Source of the DNA: an uncultured Actinomycetes bacterium
Lineage (GTDB): Bacteria; Actinomycetota; Actinomycetes; Mycobacteriales; Nakamurellaceae
Direction of reading: 5' to 3'
Assembly: GCA_937926105.1 (NCBI GenBank)
Contig: CALANS010000175.1
Coordinates: 124,001-188,000, forward strand
DNA: 64,000 bases
The position numbers and the translations under genes are program-made. Positions 62,528 through 64,000 of this stretch are shown piece by piece. Below the pieces are notes generated by a model. That model was not told where the DNA came from, did not search any database, and saw only the letters and a list, made by a program, of their open reading frames with translations. The first letter of the stretch is position 1. The number at the start of each line of letters is the position of its first letter.

Positions 62528-63445
62528 TCAGTAGCCCGCACCCAGGTCGATCACACCGAGCAGCTGCCTGCCCGCCACGAAGCGCGCGACGTTCTCCCGG
62601 ATGCGTGCGGCGAGAGCGCCATGCGCCAGGTGCGCCGGGTTCGCAGTATGCGGCGTGATGATCACCCCGGGAGCCGTCCACAGTGGGTGGCCGTCCGGCA
62701 GTGGCTCCGGGTCGGTGACGTCCAGGGCGGCGCCCGCGATGCGGCCCGCGGTCACCGCCGCGATCAGCGCATCGGTGTCGATCAGGCTGCCGCGCGCGAT
62801 GTTCACCACCCAGGAGGCAGGTGTTAGCGCGGCCAGCTCATCCGCGCCGACCAGGTGATGCGATGCGGCTGTTGCCGGTGCCGCCAGCACGACGTGGTCC
62901 ACACCCGCGGACCACAGCTCTTCGATGCGGTCGGCCGGGATGGTGCGGGCCGCGCCGTCGACCGGTTGTCCCGAGCGGTTCACGGCCAGCGTCGTCACGC
63001 CGAACGGCGCCAGCAGCGCCATCACCCGTCGCCCGATGCCGCCGGCACCGACCACGGCGACGGTGCTGCCGCCCAGGCCGGTGGTGCTCCGAGCCACGGC
63101 GGCCGGATCCCAGCGCGTTCGTCCCGCGGCCGTCACCAACCCCCGGACGCCCGCCAGCAGCATGCCGACTGCGTGCTCGGCCACCGTGTCGGCGTAGGCA
63201 CCCGCGGCGGACGTCCACACCCTGCGGTCGTCGATCACGCCGGAGCGCAGGTAGCCCTCGATCCCGGCGCTGGACAGCTGCACCCAGCGCACCTGATCGG
63301 ACAATGCGGGAAGACCACCCGTGGCGCCGACCTGCATCAGGGCGTCGGCGGCGGACAGCGGCCCGATCGTCGCTCCCCCGTCACGAACCGCCGTGACCAG
63401 CCAATCGGGCGCCCCGTCCGGCACCGCCACCACCGTCGCGGTCAT
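62528..63445 (-). CDS. D-2-hydroxyacid dehydrogenase
   Basis: 305 residues from ATG 63445 (MTATVVAVPDGAPDWL). The NAD(P)-binding fold has STVAVVGAGGIGRRVMALLA (about 155-174), and the catalytic Arg, Glu and His are in VVNIARGSLID, DVTDPEPLPDGHPLW and ITPHTANPAHL. The N-terminal catalytic domain contains VRWVQLSSAGIEGYL. It interconverts a D-2-hydroxy acid and its 2-oxo acid, fitting disposal of D-configured or hydroxylated products from the neighbouring hydrolases. 25 bp after the deacylase gene. Confidence 0.9.
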   Translation of the reverse strand: MTATVVAVPDGAPDWLVTAVRDGGATIGPLSAADALMQVGATGGLPALSDQVRWVQLSSAGIEGYLRSGVIDDRRVWTSAAGAYADTVAEHAVGMLLAGVRGLVTAAGRTRWDPAAVARSTTGLGGSTVAVVGAGGIGRRVMALLAPFGVTTLAVNRSGQPVDGAARTIPADRIEELWSAGVDHVVLAAPATAASHHLVGADELAALTPASWVVNIARGSLIDTDALIAAVTAGRIAGAALDVTDPEPLPDGHPLWTAPGVIITPHTANPAHLAHGALAARIRENVARFVAGRQLLGVIDLGAGY

Positions 63446-63470
63446 CGACGCACCCCCCGTGGCATCGGTC

Positions 63471-64000
63471 CTACCGGTTCCCACATCGCACGAGCCTTCC
63501 TGGTCTGTCGTCACCCACGGTTCCACCGGCCATCACAGTCCGCCCGGCCACGATCGTGCGCAGCACGCCGTCGGGAGGCAGACAGGGCTCGGCGAAGCTT
63601 GCCCGGTCCGTCACCACCTGCGGGTCGAACAGGACGAGGTCGGCGACGTGGCCCTCGGCGATACGTCCCCGGTCGGTCAGCCCTAGCCGCTCGGCGGGGG
63701 CTCCGGTCATCTTGTGGACCGCCGCGGGCAGATCGAGCAGTCCCAGCTCGCGGACGTACCGGCCCAACACCCGGGGAAAGGTGCCATAGCTGCGCGGATG
63801 CGGATGGTCGGCGGCCAGGATGCGCGGCCGGGCCAGCCCGTCCGAGCCGACAACGGACAGCGGGTGGGCCAGAAAGGCCTGCATGTCCTGCTCGGTGCGG
63901 TAGTGCAGTACCACCTGGGCACTCGACCCGTACTCGGCGCACAGGTCCAGCAGCACCTGCTCCGGCGATACCCGCCACAGATCGGCGATCTCGGCGAACG
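63471..64000 (-). CDS. N-acyl-D-amino-acid deacylase family amidohydrolase, 5' end outside the window
   Basis: The frame is open to the right edge; 176 C-terminal residues are seen. VVGSDGLARPRILAADHPHP then RSYGTFPRVLGRYVREL is the diagnostic end of D-aminoacylase/N-acyl-D-glutamate deacylase proteins, and RLGLTDRGRIAEGHVADLVL followed by FDP is the standard closing beta-sandwich. The family releases D-amino acids from N-acyl derivatives using a zinc centre. It heads the visible part of the operon with the dehydrogenase, M81 and amidase genes; a transporter or regulator may lie beyond the edge. Confidence 0.9.
   Translation of the reverse strand, partial: FAEIADLWRVSPEQVLLDLCAEYGSSAQVVLHYRTEQDMQAFLAHPLSVVGSDGLARPRILAADHPHPRSYGTFPRVLGRYVRELGLLDLPAAVHKMTGAPAERLGLTDRGRIAEGHVADLVLFDPQVVTDRASFAEPCLPPDGVLRTIVAGRTVMAGGTVGDDRPGRLVRCGNR

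Overview
The window is chromosomal DNA from a high-GC actinomycete. The evidence is mycothiol biosynthesis (mshC), an F420-type luciferase-like oxidoreductase, ClgR, WhiA, DUF3090/SCO1664/DUF5701/DUF5703 proteins, the glgX-treY-treZ trehalose route and many GTG starts. From memory, the order metH, PAC2, mshC, SCO1664-like, DUF3090, phosphomutase, M20 peptidase resembles the metH to dapE2 interval of mycobacteria, so a relative of the Mycobacteriales/Nakamurellales is plausible; the genus cannot be fixed from sequence alone. There are no insertion sequences, prophage genes or CRISPR arrays.

Layout. 0-8.3 kb: a beta-propeller protein cut by the left edge; a mucin-like membrane protein followed at once by a glycosyltransferase fused to a degenerate NodB domain; nadE, DUF5701 and a PrmC-like methylase; a GGDEF protein and an SRPBCC protein. 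8.4-14.3 kb: thyA and dfrA; then rimO, pgsA, cinA and clgR; then an argA-type acetyltransferase. 14.3-23.2 kb: the conserved uvrC-rapZ-yvcK-whiA and gap-pgk-tpiA-secG blocks. 23.4-30.1 kb: glgX, treY and treZ, which turn glycogen into trehalose. 30.2-43 kb: metH, pabBC and a HAD phosphatase (one-carbon and folate metabolism), PAC2, mshC, a metzincin, and the SCO1664/DUF3090/phosphomutase/F420 cluster. 43-56.4 kb: mixed housekeeping and accessory genes, including a RecD-like helicase, M20 peptidase, PAP2 protein, a truncated kinase, an ArsR/AHSA1 pair, a tandem P-loop protein, tRNA-Leu(GAG), a SapA-like exported protein, beta-mannosidase and a TrmH-family methylase. 56.4-64 kb: an accessory catabolic locus with an Atu3266-type amidohydrolase, two M81 (MlrC-like) metallopeptidases around an amidase, a D-2-hydroxyacid dehydrogenase and an N-acyl-D-amino-acid deacylase cut by the right edge. 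Two palindromes that look like operators lie at its start sites.

Three signals cut across genes. (1) The rimO-pgsA junction holds five tandem 32-bp units. Each encodes an 11-codon mini-ORF, and every stop overlaps the next start as ATGA, making a stop-start relay from rimO to pgsA. A second element of similar logic (93-bp units, GTGA) lies between the SCO1664-like gene and the metzincin. Both resemble mycobacterial MIRU elements. (2) At least twelve genes have a TANNNT -10 hexamer only 6-8 nt before the start codon, which points to common leaderless transcription. (3) Several long palindromes mark gene ends (tpiA, PAC2/mshC) or the mshC promoter region.
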